A stretch of 12,471 bases of DNA from an uncultured Granulicatella sp. (GTDB taxonomy: Bacteria; Bacillota; Bacilli; Lactobacillales; Aerococcaceae): positions 1 to 12,471 of the forward strand of contig CALIJD010000028.1 of assembly GCA_938017885.1 (NCBI GenBank). The letters are read 5' to 3'. The position numbers were made by a program, and so were the translations under genes. Of the stretch, positions 1 through 6,113 are shown one piece after another. Positions within the stretch are counted from its first letter, which is position 1, and each line of letters starts with the position of its first letter. A model generated the notes under the pieces. It was not told the origin of the DNA, did no database searches, and saw nothing but the letters and a program-made list of their open reading frames with translations.

Positions 1-1054
1 CAGATAAACAGTCTTCGATACGAACACCGAAGTCACCTGAAATATAAACACCTGGTTCTACGGAGAAACACATGCCTTCAACAAGTTCCATATCATTTCC
101 TTCCATGATTGAAGGAAATTCATGTACGCTTTGGCCAATCCCGTGTCCAAGTCGGTGGATGAAGTACTCACCGTATCCAGCTTCTGTAATAATATCACGA
201 GCGATTTTATCAATTTGGCTTGCTTTCATCCCTGGTTTTACAGCTGCGATGGCTGTATCATGCGCTTTTTGAACGATATCATAGATTTCTTGATGGCGTG
301 GATTTTTTTTCTGGCTATTTCCAAAGAAGACGGTACGTGTAATGTCACTTGCGTAACCATCTACCATTGTACCAAGGTCAAATAGAACCCATTCATTTTC
401 TTTAAGGGTACGGTCTCCAGGTTCACCGTGAGAATCTGCCGCGTGATCTCCAAAGAGCACCATGGTATCAAAGCTCATCTGAGAGACGCCGAGTTTTTTC
501 ATTTCAAATTCGATGATGGCTACCACTTCACGTTCGCTGATGCCTACTTTTAAGGCGTTCTTTCCGATTTCAATCGCTTTGTCAGCAAAGGTTCCAGAGT
601 AGACGAGTTTTTCAACGGCTTCTTGATCTTTTACAAGACGAAGTTGTTGAACGATTGGCGTTAAGTCTACAGAAAAATTCACCTCTTTAAAATGCTTTTG
701 AACTTGTTCTGCTGCAAAAAGAGAGAAGTCCACTTTTTCTACAGCGAAATTAGACTGAGAAGGAAAGTGATCCTTAATGGCGTCTGATAAGAGTTTCCAT
801 CCATCTTCATGATCGTGATAACTTTTCACGATAAAATCTGGTTCCGCTTTTTGAGCGACTTGATGCTCTAATGCTGGAACAAATAATAGTGGGGTAGAGC
901 TGGGTGAGTAGACAAGAGCCACAATCCGCTCATGAGGATCTGTTGAAAAATTCGTTAAAAGACGAATGGTTTCAGGATTTTGGATTAGAGCAATCGGATT
1001 GTTTTGTTTTGATAATTCAGTTTCTAGTTGTTTGAAAGTAGGGTTTAAATTCAT
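1..1054 (-). CDS. pepQ: Xaa-Pro dipeptidase PepQ (M24 metallopeptidase), C-terminus cut by window edge
   Basis: Cytoplasmic metallopeptidase that splits Xaa-Pro dipeptides, releasing proline from imported peptides. The visible 351 codons read through to the window edge without a stop. About 10-15 residues are probably missing, since the family is usually near 365 aa. It has the creatinase-like N-terminal domain (about residues 1-125) followed by the pita-bread catalytic domain. All five M24 metal ligands are visible: D226 (FDLG), D237 (ASDITRT), H304 (LGHGIG), E333 (SVEPGVY) and E347 (VRIED). The ATG at 1054 is preceded by a strong site, TAAGGAGATG (1061-1070). The gene diverges from ccpA, a pairing well known in lactic acid bacteria, where CcpA can influence pepQ. 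The family call is firm. PepQ rather than an aminopeptidase P paralogue is inferred from length and from the ccpA neighbour. Confidence 0.95.
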   Translation of the reverse strand, partial: MNLNPTFKQLETELSKQNNPIALIQNPETIRLLTNFSTDPHERIVALVYSPSSTPLLFVPALEHQVAQKAEPDFIVKSYHDHEDGWKLLSDAIKDHFPSQSNFAVEKVDFSLFAAEQVQKHFKEVNFSVDLTPIVQQLRLVKDQEAVEKLVYSGTFADKAIEIGKNALKVGISEREVVAIIEFEMKKLGVSQMSFDTMVLFGDHAADSHGEPGDRTLKENEWVLFDLGTMVDGYASDITRTVFFGNSQKKNPRHQEIYDIVQKAHDTAIAAVKPGMKASQIDKIARDIITEAGYGEYFIHRLGHGIGQSVHEFPSIMEGNDMELVEGMCFSVEPGVYISGDFGVRIEDCLS

Positions 1055-1089
1055 ATTGATCATCTCCTTAAAACTATTGTAGCATACTT

Positions 1090-1117
1090 ATTATATCAAG
1101 AATGTAAATAGTTTCAA
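1090..1117 (-). promoter_or_regulatory. pepQ promoter
   Basis: Read on the minus strand, TTGAAA (1112-1117) and a perfect TATAAT (1090-1095) are separated by 16 bp. They lie about 35 bp upstream of the pepQ start codon. The -35 hexamer falls inside one arm of the 1112-1130 palindrome, so a protein bound there would be expected to affect pepQ transcription. Confidence 0.7.
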
Positions 1118-1130
1118 AAAGTTTTTGAAA
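1112..1130. promoter_or_regulatory. Perfect 9-1-9 palindrome in the pepQ/ccpA intergenic region
   Basis: TTTCAAAAA (1112-1120) and TTTTTGAAA (1122-1130) are exact reverse complements around a single G. The site covers the pepQ -35 box and lies just upstream of the cre-like site. It is too A/T-rich and loop-poor to be a useful terminator, so an operator is the more likely role. I cannot assign a regulator. Confidence 0.4.
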
Positions 1131-1136
1131 ATTTTC

Positions 1137-1150
1137 GTTAAACGCTTGCA
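1137..1150 (-). promoter_or_regulatory. cre-like CcpA operator
   Basis: On the minus strand the 14-mer is TGCAAGCGTTTAAC. Against the catabolite-responsive element consensus TGWAANCGNTNWCA it keeps TG, AA, the central CG, the T and W; it mismatches at position 3 and the last two bases. It overlaps the putative ccpA -35 hexamer and lies between two divergent genes, one of them encoding CcpA. That fits autoregulation as described in several lactic acid bacteria. The match is imperfect. Confidence 0.45.
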
Positions 1151-1174
1151 TTAATTTTATGAAAGTGCTACCCT
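1146..1174 (+). promoter_or_regulatory. Probable ccpA promoter
   Basis: TTGCAT (1146-1151) and TACCCT (1169-1174) have a 17-bp spacer. Both hexamers are mediocre, but a TGC directly before the -10 (1166-1168) makes an extended -10, which can compensate for a weak -35. The predicted start is about 30 bp upstream of the ccpA codon. Confidence 0.5.
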
Positions 1175-1211
1175 AATGATAGATGAAAAGATGCACAAAG
1201 GAGATTTGTAG

Positions 1212-2213
1212 ATGGAAAAGCAAACAATTACGATTTATGATGTTGCGCGTGAAGCGAATGTATCCATGGCTACAGTATCGCGTGTTGTTAATGGAAATCC
1301 AAACGTTAAACCAGCAACTCGTAAGAGAGTTTTAGATGTAATTGACGAATTGGATTATCGTCCAAATGCCGTTGCGCGTGGGTTAGCGAGTAAGAAAACA
1401 ACGACTGTGGGAGTTATTATTCCTGACGTTACAAACCTTTATTTTGCTAGTTTAGCTCGTGGGATTGATGACATTGCTACAATGTATAAATATAACATCA
1501 TTTTAGCAAACTCAGACCAAAATAATCATAAAGAAATTCAAGTGTTAAATACTTTATTCTCTAAACAAGTAGATGGAATTTTATACATGGGAAACCATCT
1601 AACACCTGAATTACGTGCTGAAATTGTTCGTTCAAAAACACCGATTGTGTTAGCGGGAACAATGGATGCGGAACATGAAATTGCTTCAGTAAATATCGAT
1701 TTCAATGAAGCAACAAGAGAAGTAGTGGAAACTTTAATCGAAAATGGACATAAGAAAATTGCTTTTGTCACTGCTGCAATGAAAAATGTAGCTTCAGTCG
1801 ATTTCCGTTTAGAAGGATATAAAGCTGCTTTAGAAAAAGCAGGAATCAAATTCGACGAAAAATTAGTTTACGAAGTTCCTCTAACCTATCATGCAGGGGA
1901 GTCTGTAGCTGAACGTATCCATAAAGCAGGTGCGACTGCTGCGGTGGTAACCGATGATGAAACTTCAGTAGGATTATTAAACGGATTAATTGATTTAGGC
2001 GTTAAAGTTCCTGAAAAATTTGAATTGGTTTCAAGCAACAATTCTAAATTAACGAAAATGACTCGTCCAATTCTTTCAACGATTGCACCTCCTTTGTATG
2101 ATATTGGTGCCGTTGCGATGCGTCTTTTAACAAAGATTATGAATAAAGAAGAAATCGTAGATTCTGAAATTACGTTACCATACAAGATTGAATGGAGAAA
2201 TACTACTAAATAA
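1212..2213 (+). CDS. ccpA: Catabolite control protein A (LacI/GalR family)
   Basis: Global carbon-catabolite regulator that binds cre sites when complexed with HPr phosphorylated on Ser46. The 333 residues match the usual CcpA length. The N-terminus is a LacI-type helix-turn-helix (about 6-26, TIYDVAREANVSMATVSRVV) with the hinge helix at about 50-60 (RPNAVARGLAS). A periplasmic-binding-protein-like core follows. Near the C-terminus, YDIGAVAMRLLTK is the CcpA-typical stretch that contributes to the HPr contact surface and separates CcpA from sugar-specific LacI paralogues. The ATG is chosen because AAAGGAG (1197-1203) sits 8 bp upstream. A single-gene unit is implied by the terminator about 30 bp downstream. 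Confidence 0.95.
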   Translation: MEKQTITIYDVAREANVSMATVSRVVNGNPNVKPATRKRVLDVIDELDYRPNAVARGLASKKTTTVGVIIPDVTNLYFASLARGIDDIATMYKYNIILANSDQNNHKEIQVLNTLFSKQVDGILYMGNHLTPELRAEIVRSKTPIVLAGTMDAEHEIASVNIDFNEATREVVETLIENGHKKIAFVTAAMKNVASVDFRLEGYKAALEKAGIKFDEKLVYEVPLTYHAGESVAERIHKAGATAAVVTDDETSVGLLNGLIDLGVKVPEKFELVSSNNSKLTKMTRPILSTIAPPLYDIGAVAMRLLTKIMNKEEIVDSEITLPYKIEWRNTTK

Positions 2214-2242
2214 GTAGTGCTCACTTTAAAAAATTACACAAT

Positions 2243-2271
2243 AAAAAGGCTGGACATTGTCCAGCCTTTTT
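2243..2271. terminator. Bidirectional terminator between ccpA and pbp1b
   Basis: A 13-bp perfect stem, AAAAAGGCTGGAC (2243-2255) with GTCCAGCCTTTTT (2259-2271), closes on an ATT loop. The T-run on one side and the A-run on the other let it serve both convergent genes. It ends only 3 bp from the pbp1b stop codon. Its tip, TGGACATTGTCCA, recurs exactly in the rplS terminator. Confidence 0.92.
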
Positions 2272-2274
2272 ATA

Positions 2275-4806
2275 TTAGTTTGATCGAGTTGTTTGACTTT
2301 GAGTCGAAGGCGATTGAGTGGTTTCCTCTTTCTTTTCATTCTTCTTCTCATCTTTTTTCTCGTCTTTCTTTTCGTCCTTCTTCTTATCTTTCTTCTCCTC
2401 TTTCTTAGGAGTAGCTTTATTCCAGAAGTTATTCATTTCTTCAGGAGTAGCTCCGATAGCGAAGTTGTAGAAAGGATTCATCGGTGGGAAATCCTTCTTG
2501 AACCAGTCAGTCGTCATTCCACCGCTGATCGAGTAGGTTCCGCCGTTTTCAGCTTTGAATGTTCCGGCTTTCGTACCTGTTGTGGATACAACAGAATCAC
2601 GATAAACAGAATCTGGTTGTTTAAAGGTTGTTTCTTTACCGATTAATTCAGGATTTGCTTCATAAGCAGCCTTCATTAAGTAAGTCCATTGACGTTGACT
2701 TCTAGTAGTTGGTTCTCCGTATCCATCACCAGCAGTAATAGCATAACGGGCATTATAGAAGTTATCATATCCAATCCAAGAACCTAACGTTACGGTTGGG
2801 GTATATGCGACAAACCAGTTATCAATTTCATTTTCAGAAGTACCAGTCTTACCAGCTAAGTCTGAACTGAAGCCCATATTTCCCTTCATATTGTAGAATT
2901 GAGTCGAATTTGCGATGTCTTGAAGCATATTCGTTGTTAAATAAGCCGTTGCGTCAGAGAAGACACGTTCTTTTTTGTCTTCGTGTTGATAGACAATATT
3001 TCCTCTGGAATCTTCAATTTTTTCGATTAAGTAAGCATCATGGTGTTCACCACCATTTGCTAACGTAGAAAAGGCACTTGTTTGTTCTAAAACAGTCGGA
3101 CCTGTTCGAGTTCCCCCAATGGAGAGGGCGATATTTTGATACTCATCTTCAGTGATCCCTTTGATACCCATCTTCTTCAAGTATTCACCTGCGTTAATGC
3201 CTTTTTGAAGCATTGTTTGGTAAATCTTGATAACAGGATTGTTAAACGAACGGAATAGTGCATAACGGACCGTTAAGAATTGGTTTGTTATTGTGTTTCC
3301 GTAGTTTGTTGGTTGCCAGTAAGTTCCATTTCCTTGAGGAATACTTACTTTAGTATCTGGAACAATACTTGCTGGATAAATCAGATTATTTTCAATAGCA
3401 GGAGCATAAACCAAGATTGGTTTAATAGTTGACCCTGGTGAACGATGTGTAGTGAACGCGTGATCTACCTGATTTGATTCAAAATCTCGACCAGCAACAA
3501 ATCCAAGAATACGACCTGTTTTATTTTCAATCATAACCGCTCCATTTTGAGCAGGTTCTGTTTGTGTTTTGGTTTCTCCAGTATTTTGATCAACATATTG
3601 TGTATTATACGTTGGTCCAATTTGGTTTCCATAACTTGCAATCGCTTTTTGCATTGCATCATAGACTTTTTGATCAATCGTTGATGTAATCTTATATCCT
3701 GAAGAACTTAGCTCACGACTAGCTTCATCGTAATATTTGCTGTAAAGCTCTGAGTCATTACGAACTTCATCATAAGTTAATTTATTCTTTTGAGCTGCTT
3801 TAGTGATTAAGACTTTAATCGCTTCACGGTTAACAGCTTGGTAAAGATAAGATTGTCTATCTGAAGAAATTTCTTTTGGCGGAAGGAAGTCTTTTGTAAT
3901 ATCATACGCTAGAGCTTCTTCGTATTGTTCTTTAGTAATTTTGTTTTCACGATACATACTAAAGAGAACAAATTTCATACGTTCAATACCCGCGGAAGTA
4001 TCTTCCTTTAAGGTAGCTTGGTTTGTGTAAGGAGTATACACAATCGGATTTTGTGGCATCCCAACAAGATAAGCAGCTTGTGGTAAGGTTAAATCTTTTG
4101 CAGCCACACCGAAAACGCCTTGAGCGGCTTCTTCGATTCCAGCGATATTTAACCCATTATGATTTCGTCCAAATGAAGAGACGTTTAAGTAGGCTTCTAA
4201 AATTTGATCTTTCGTAAAGTGTTTTTCAAGACGTAATGCGTATAAAATCTCGTTGGCTTTTCGTTTGAAAGTTACTTCACTCGTCAAAATTTGTTGCTTA
4301 ATTAATTGTTGCGTAAGAGTGGAACCACCCGTCGCGCCTGATCCAGAAGAAACAGCTTCTTGGAGAATAGCACGAAGTAAAGCTTTTGGTACAATCCCAT
4401 TGTGTTCGTAGAATGAACTATCTTCAGTTGCGATAATTCCATCAATTACGTATTGAGAAATTTCTGATAGAGGTTTTACAATTCGTAGTTCATCAGAATT
4501 CACATCTGAAATTTTTGTACCGTCACTATAATGGAAACTAGAGATTAAATTAAGATTTCCAATTGCGTCACTCATTTGTTCTTGGGTAAGGGGCTCTTCA
4601 TTGGAAGTTAAACTTGCAAAATATCCTAATCCAATTCCACCACCAAATATTCCTAATAGCATTAAGAATAAAATTGCAATTACAAAAATATTTTTTAGAA
4701 CAGAATAAGCGATGTTAAAAATAAATCGAATATTTTTCAGTAAAGGTTTATTCCAAAAAGTTAGTAGAGCCTCGCGCCAATCTGGAGTTTGGTTCTGAAC
4801 TGACAT
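2275..4806 (-). CDS. pbp1b: Class A penicillin-binding protein, PBP1b type, with charged C-terminal tail
   Basis: Bifunctional peptidoglycan synthase: a membrane-anchored glycosyltransferase that polymerises lipid II plus a transpeptidase that cross-links stems. It has a short cytoplasmic N-terminus, one membrane anchor (about 38-65, ending in a Gly-rich GGGIGLGY), a GT51 domain with catalytic E128 in EDSSFYEH, GGSTLTQQLIKQQ (160-172) and E204 in QILEAYLN. The transpeptidase motifs are S459-T-I-K462, S520-F-N522 and K653-T-G-T656. The GT region resembles pneumococcal PBP1b more than PBP1a or PBP2a. Residues 801-827 are repeats of KKDE/KKEE followed by a Ser/Thr/Gln end, making the protein 843 aa, slightly longer than PBP1b (about 820). 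The start ATG at 4806 has only a weak site (AAGAG). The gene is alone, convergent with ccpA and divergent from rpsP. Confidence 0.93.
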   Translation of the reverse strand: MSVQNQTPDWREALLTFWNKPLLKNIRFIFNIAYSVLKNIFVIAILFLMLLGIFGGGIGLGYFASLTSNEEPLTQEQMSDAIGNLNLISSFHYSDGTKISDVNSDELRIVKPLSEISQYVIDGIIATEDSSFYEHNGIVPKALLRAILQEAVSSGSGATGGSTLTQQLIKQQILTSEVTFKRKANEILYALRLEKHFTKDQILEAYLNVSSFGRNHNGLNIAGIEEAAQGVFGVAAKDLTLPQAAYLVGMPQNPIVYTPYTNQATLKEDTSAGIERMKFVLFSMYRENKITKEQYEEALAYDITKDFLPPKEISSDRQSYLYQAVNREAIKVLITKAAQKNKLTYDEVRNDSELYSKYYDEASRELSSSGYKITSTIDQKVYDAMQKAIASYGNQIGPTYNTQYVDQNTGETKTQTEPAQNGAVMIENKTGRILGFVAGRDFESNQVDHAFTTHRSPGSTIKPILVYAPAIENNLIYPASIVPDTKVSIPQGNGTYWQPTNYGNTITNQFLTVRYALFRSFNNPVIKIYQTMLQKGINAGEYLKKMGIKGITEDEYQNIALSIGGTRTGPTVLEQTSAFSTLANGGEHHDAYLIEKIEDSRGNIVYQHEDKKERVFSDATAYLTTNMLQDIANSTQFYNMKGNMGFSSDLAGKTGTSENEIDNWFVAYTPTVTLGSWIGYDNFYNARYAITAGDGYGEPTTRSQRQWTYLMKAAYEANPELIGKETTFKQPDSVYRDSVVSTTGTKAGTFKAENGGTYSISGGMTTDWFKKDFPPMNPFYNFAIGATPEEMNNFWNKATPKKEEKKDKKKDEKKDEKKDEKKNEKKEETTQSPSTQSQTTRSN

Positions 4807-4842
4807 AATTTCAACTCTTTTCGTTTATACATATTTTTATCC

Positions 4843-4871
4843 AGTATATCAAAAATATGCATAAAATTCTA
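4843..4871 (-). promoter_or_regulatory. Probable pbp1b promoter
   Basis: On the minus strand TATACT (4843-4848) is preceded by TGA, giving an extended -10. The best -35 at 17 bp is the poor TAGAAT (4866-4871). A good extended -10 with a weak -35 is typical of a promoter that needs an activator. A tandem direct repeat lies about 22 bp further upstream. Confidence 0.45.
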
Positions 4872-4893
4872 TTTATTACTTGTTTTAATAGGG

Positions 4894-4915
4894 TTTAGAG
4901 CATTTTTAGAGCATT
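4894..4915. repeat. Two tandem copies of an 11-bp repeat between pbp1b and rpsP
   Basis: TTTAGAGCATT occurs at 4894-4904 and again, exactly and without a gap, at 4905-4915. The period equals one helical turn, so both copies face the same side of DNA. That is the arrangement used by OmpR-family response regulators. Written as half-sites it is TTTAGA-N5-TTTAGA, close in form to the streptococcal CiaR site TTTAAG-N5-TTTAAG. The regulator is inferred, not shown. Confidence 0.55.
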
Positions 4916-4924
4916 TTTTTGTGG

Positions 4925-4946
4925 TGTAAAGATAAAATACTTTACA
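4925..4946. promoter_or_regulatory. Inverted repeat overlapping the rpsP -35 box
   Basis: TGTAAAG (4925-4931) and CTTTACA (4940-4946) are exact inverted 7-mers separated by 8 bp. The right arm contains the rpsP -35 hexamer TTTACA. It could be an operator or a chance A/T-rich palindrome. I cannot name a binding protein. Confidence 0.35.
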
Positions 4947-4969
4947 AGCATTCTTCTTTCTGCTACACT
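4941..4969 (+). promoter_or_regulatory. rpsP-khpA promoter
   Basis: TTTACA (4941-4946) and TACACT (4964-4969) are spaced by exactly 17 bp. A TGC immediately before the -10 gives an extended -10. The predicted start leaves a short leader of about 30 nt before rpsP, too short for an elaborate ribosomal-protein leader. Confidence 0.78.
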
Positions 4970-5005
4970 ATGTAACTGTGAGATTAATACATGGAGGTGT
5001 AAATA

Positions 5006-5278
5006 ATGGCAGTTAAAATTCGTTTAAAACGTATGGGTTCTAAGAAAAATCCTTTCTACCGTGTAGTTGTAGCTGATTCACGTTCACCACGTGATGGTCG
5101 TTTCATCGAAACAGTTGGAACATACAACCCAGTAGCAAACCCAGCAGAAGTTTCAATCAATGAAGAATTAGCATTAAAATGGTTAGCTAATGGTGCGCAA
5201 CCTTCTGATACAGTTCGTAACTTGTTATCACAACAAGGTATCATGAAGAAATTCCACGAATCAAAGTTTTCTAAGTAA
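5006..5278 (+). CDS. rpsP: 30S ribosomal protein bS16
   Basis: Small-subunit ribosomal protein needed for 30S assembly, binding 16S rRNA in the lower body. The 90-aa product has the typical bS16 start ([19 protein letters not shown]) and the conserved [15 protein letters not shown] segment at about 20-36. Length is normal. GGAGGTG (4993-4999) is 6 bp upstream of the ATG. It heads the conserved rpsP-khpA-rimM-trmD-rplS cluster, but here only khpA follows it before a terminator. Confidence 0.98.
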   Translation: MAVKIRLKRMGSKKNPFYRVVVADSRSPRDGRFIETVGTYNPVANPAEVSINEELALKWLANGAQPSDTVRNLLSQQGIMKKFHESKFSK

Positions 5279-5317
5279 TTTCCATAAAGTCGACAATTCG
5301 ATGGAGAGGTGAAAAGA

Positions 5318-5557
5318 ATGCCTGATATTAGTGAATTAGTATTATCAATGGTTAAACCATTAGTAGAATTCCCTGAAGATGTTCGTATTGACATCTCTGA
5401 ATCAGATGAATTCATGGAATATACTTTACACGTAAATCCTGAAGATATCGGTCGTGTGATCGGTAAACAAGGACGAGTGGCTCGTGCGATTCGTACGATT
5501 ACATATAGTGTTCGTACTCGTGGACCAAAACGTGTTCGTTTAAGTATTGAAGCCTAA
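5318..5557 (+). CDS. khpA: KH-domain RNA-binding protein KhpA (YlqC family)
   Basis: Small RNA-binding protein. In streptococci and lactobacilli it partners with KhpB (Jag/EloR) and affects cell division and elongation and RNA metabolism. The 79 residues are a single KH domain with the diagnostic GxxG loop G49-K-Q-G52 in EDIGRVIGKQGRVARAI. I chose the ATG at 5318 because GGAGAGG (5303-5309) lies 8 bp before it. An in-frame GTG at 5309 would sit inside that site. The gene is 39 bp downstream of rpsP and shares its promoter. The last codons (GAA GCC TAA) are the start of a 19-bp tandem duplication running into the terminator. Confidence 0.94.
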   Translation: MPDISELVLSMVKPLVEFPEDVRIDISESDEFMEYTLHVNPEDIGRVIGKQGRVARAIRTITYSVRTRGPKRVRLSIEA

Positions 5558-5592
5558 ATAAAACAATGAAGCCTAAATAAAACAATGAAGCC
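5549..5592 (+). repeat. 19-bp tandem duplication across the khpA stop codon
   Basis: GAAGCCTAAATAAAACAAT is present at 5549-5567 and again at 5568-5586, followed by a third partial copy GAAGCC (5587-5592) that begins the terminator hairpin. The first copy contains the khpA stop codon, so the protein is unchanged. Slippage between GAAGCC copies is a simple explanation and implies a recent event, since the copies are identical. Confidence 0.9.
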
Positions 5593-5615
5593 TTGGAGAA
5601 ATCCAGGGCTTTTTT
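5589..5615 (+). terminator. Rho-independent terminator of rpsP-khpA
   Basis: AGCCTTGG (5589-5596) pairs with CCAGGGCT (5603-5610), with one T/G wobble, around the loop AGAAAT. A run of six T follows (5610-5615). It is also the left tip of the large inverted-repeat element, so the operon end and the element end coincide. Confidence 0.85.
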
Positions 5616-5835
5616 GTGTTATAAGGGGACTGATAAAACGATGACTTCGAATCCTTACGGATTACTTTATACTAGCTGTACTGGGGCACCGGCTTGAGCC
5701 TGTAGTCTCAAGCACTTTCAAGATTCAAATGGACTCTAAAAAATGAATTTTAAGAGTCCATAATTCACTTTGAATGCTATCTCCCAGTACTGCTAGTATA
5801 AAATCCGTAGGATTCTCCGTCATCGTTTAGTCATT

Positions 5836-5864
5836 ATAAAAAGTCTGGATTTCTACAAGACTTC
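5836..5864 (-). terminator. Terminator-like hairpin at the right tip of the inverted-repeat element
   Basis: On the minus strand GAAGTCTTG...CCAGACTTTTT forms a 6-bp stem, AAGTCT with AGACTT, ending in a short T-run. It is the counterpart of the khpA terminator. Its stem differs by a paired change (C-G in the left tip, T-A in the right). No minus-strand gene needs termination here, so it may exist only as part of the element. Confidence 0.35.
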
Positions 5865-5865
5865 A

Positions 5866-5969
5866 CCGGGAAGAGACGGAAGAGGGTTTGTGCTTTCAAC
5901 GAGGGCTTAAAACAGTTAGTGCTACACTGGTTGGATTTATGCATTGAGTTATAGGGAAAGAAAAATACG
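5866..5969. other. Unassigned stretch between the inverted-repeat element and the palindromes
   Basis: About 100 bp with no plausible ORF. A TGCTACACT at 5920-5928 looks like an extended -10, but the matching -35 position (CGAGGG) is poor. I see nothing else supportable here. With its flanks it completes the 556-bp gene-free gap between khpA and the DUF1576 gene. Confidence 0.5.
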
Positions 5970-5993
5970 AGTGATACCTTATAAGGTATCACT
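5970..5993. promoter_or_regulatory. Perfect 24-bp palindrome upstream of the DUF1576 operon
   Basis: AGTGATACCTTA is followed directly by its exact reverse complement TAAGGTATCACT, with no spacer. No T-run follows, so it is unlikely to be a terminator. It lies about 58 bp upstream of the predicted -35 of the downstream operon and 2 bp from a second palindrome. A dimeric repressor or activator site is the simplest reading. No regulator is assigned. Confidence 0.6.
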
Positions 5994-5995
5994 TA

Positions 5996-6015
5996 TTATA
6001 ATGTATACATTATAA
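5996..6015. promoter_or_regulatory. Perfect 20-bp palindrome next to the first
   Basis: TTATAATGTA is followed by its exact reverse complement TACATTATAA. It contains a TATAAT on each strand, so it could also include a -10 element, but no good -35 lies at the right distance. It is separated from the 24-bp palindrome by only two bases. The two half-site sequences differ, so the pair is not a simple duplicate. Confidence 0.55.
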
Positions 6016-6050
6016 CGAGTGTTCTTTTGTTGTTGTTGGCACTTGGTTTT

Positions 6051-6079
6051 TTGATTGTTTTCCGTGAGTTTGTTATGAT
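6051..6079 (+). promoter_or_regulatory. Promoter of the DUF1576-rimM-trmD-arsR unit
   Basis: TTGATT (6051-6056) and TATGAT (6074-6079) have a 17-bp spacer and a TGT extended -10 (6071-6073). The predicted start leaves a leader of about 28 nt before the ATG at 6114. No terminator or obvious promoter occurs between here and arsR, so rimM and trmD are probably transcribed from it. Confidence 0.75.
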
Positions 6080-6113
6080 AAATAAGTAATATTATAGTTG
6101 AAGGGAAGACCGT

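Larger units (their letters stand above)
5586..5865. repeat. 280-bp imperfect inverted-repeat element (MITE-like or structured RNA)
   Basis: The left arm (5586-5685) and right arm (5783-5865) are imperfect reverse complements over their whole length. Strong blocks are GAAATCC (in both tips), AAACGATGAC (5636-5645 with 5819-5828) and TTTATACTAGC-T-GTACTGGG (5666-5685 with 5783-5802, a single T/T mismatch). Each arm also carries a small AATCC-N3/4-GGATT hairpin. The 97-bp centre has two more hairpins: GCTTGAG/CTCAAGC (5692-5713) and GGACTCT/AGAGTCC (5731-5759). Both tips fold into terminator-like hairpins. There is no ORF inside. I see no clear target-site duplication. Transposon remnant, miniature element and structured transcript are all possible. 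Confidence 0.75.

Noticed and set aside
2217..2646. Plus-strand reading frames rich in Leu/Phe/Ser opposite the end of pbp1b
   Set aside because: They are the antisense of the Lys/Glu/Asp tail and the transpeptidase end. The hydrophobic look is a by-product of the pyrimidine tract, not a membrane protein.
5309..5317. GTG start for KhpA three codons earlier
   Set aside because: The GTG is part of the ribosome binding site itself, so the ATG at 5318 is the real start.
5586..5865. Degenerate insertion sequence with a transposase remnant
   Set aside because: No reading frame of useful length or transposase motif is visible inside, and no clear target-site duplication flanks it.
5920..5928. Extended -10 (TGCTACACT) as a promoter in the gene-free gap
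   Set aside because: No acceptable -35 lies at 16-18 bp, and a much better promoter sits at 6051-6079 directly before the gene.
5970..6015. Palindromes as a transcription terminator pair
   Set aside because: Perfect no-loop palindromes without a following T-run do not fit intrinsic termination. An operator-type site is more likely.
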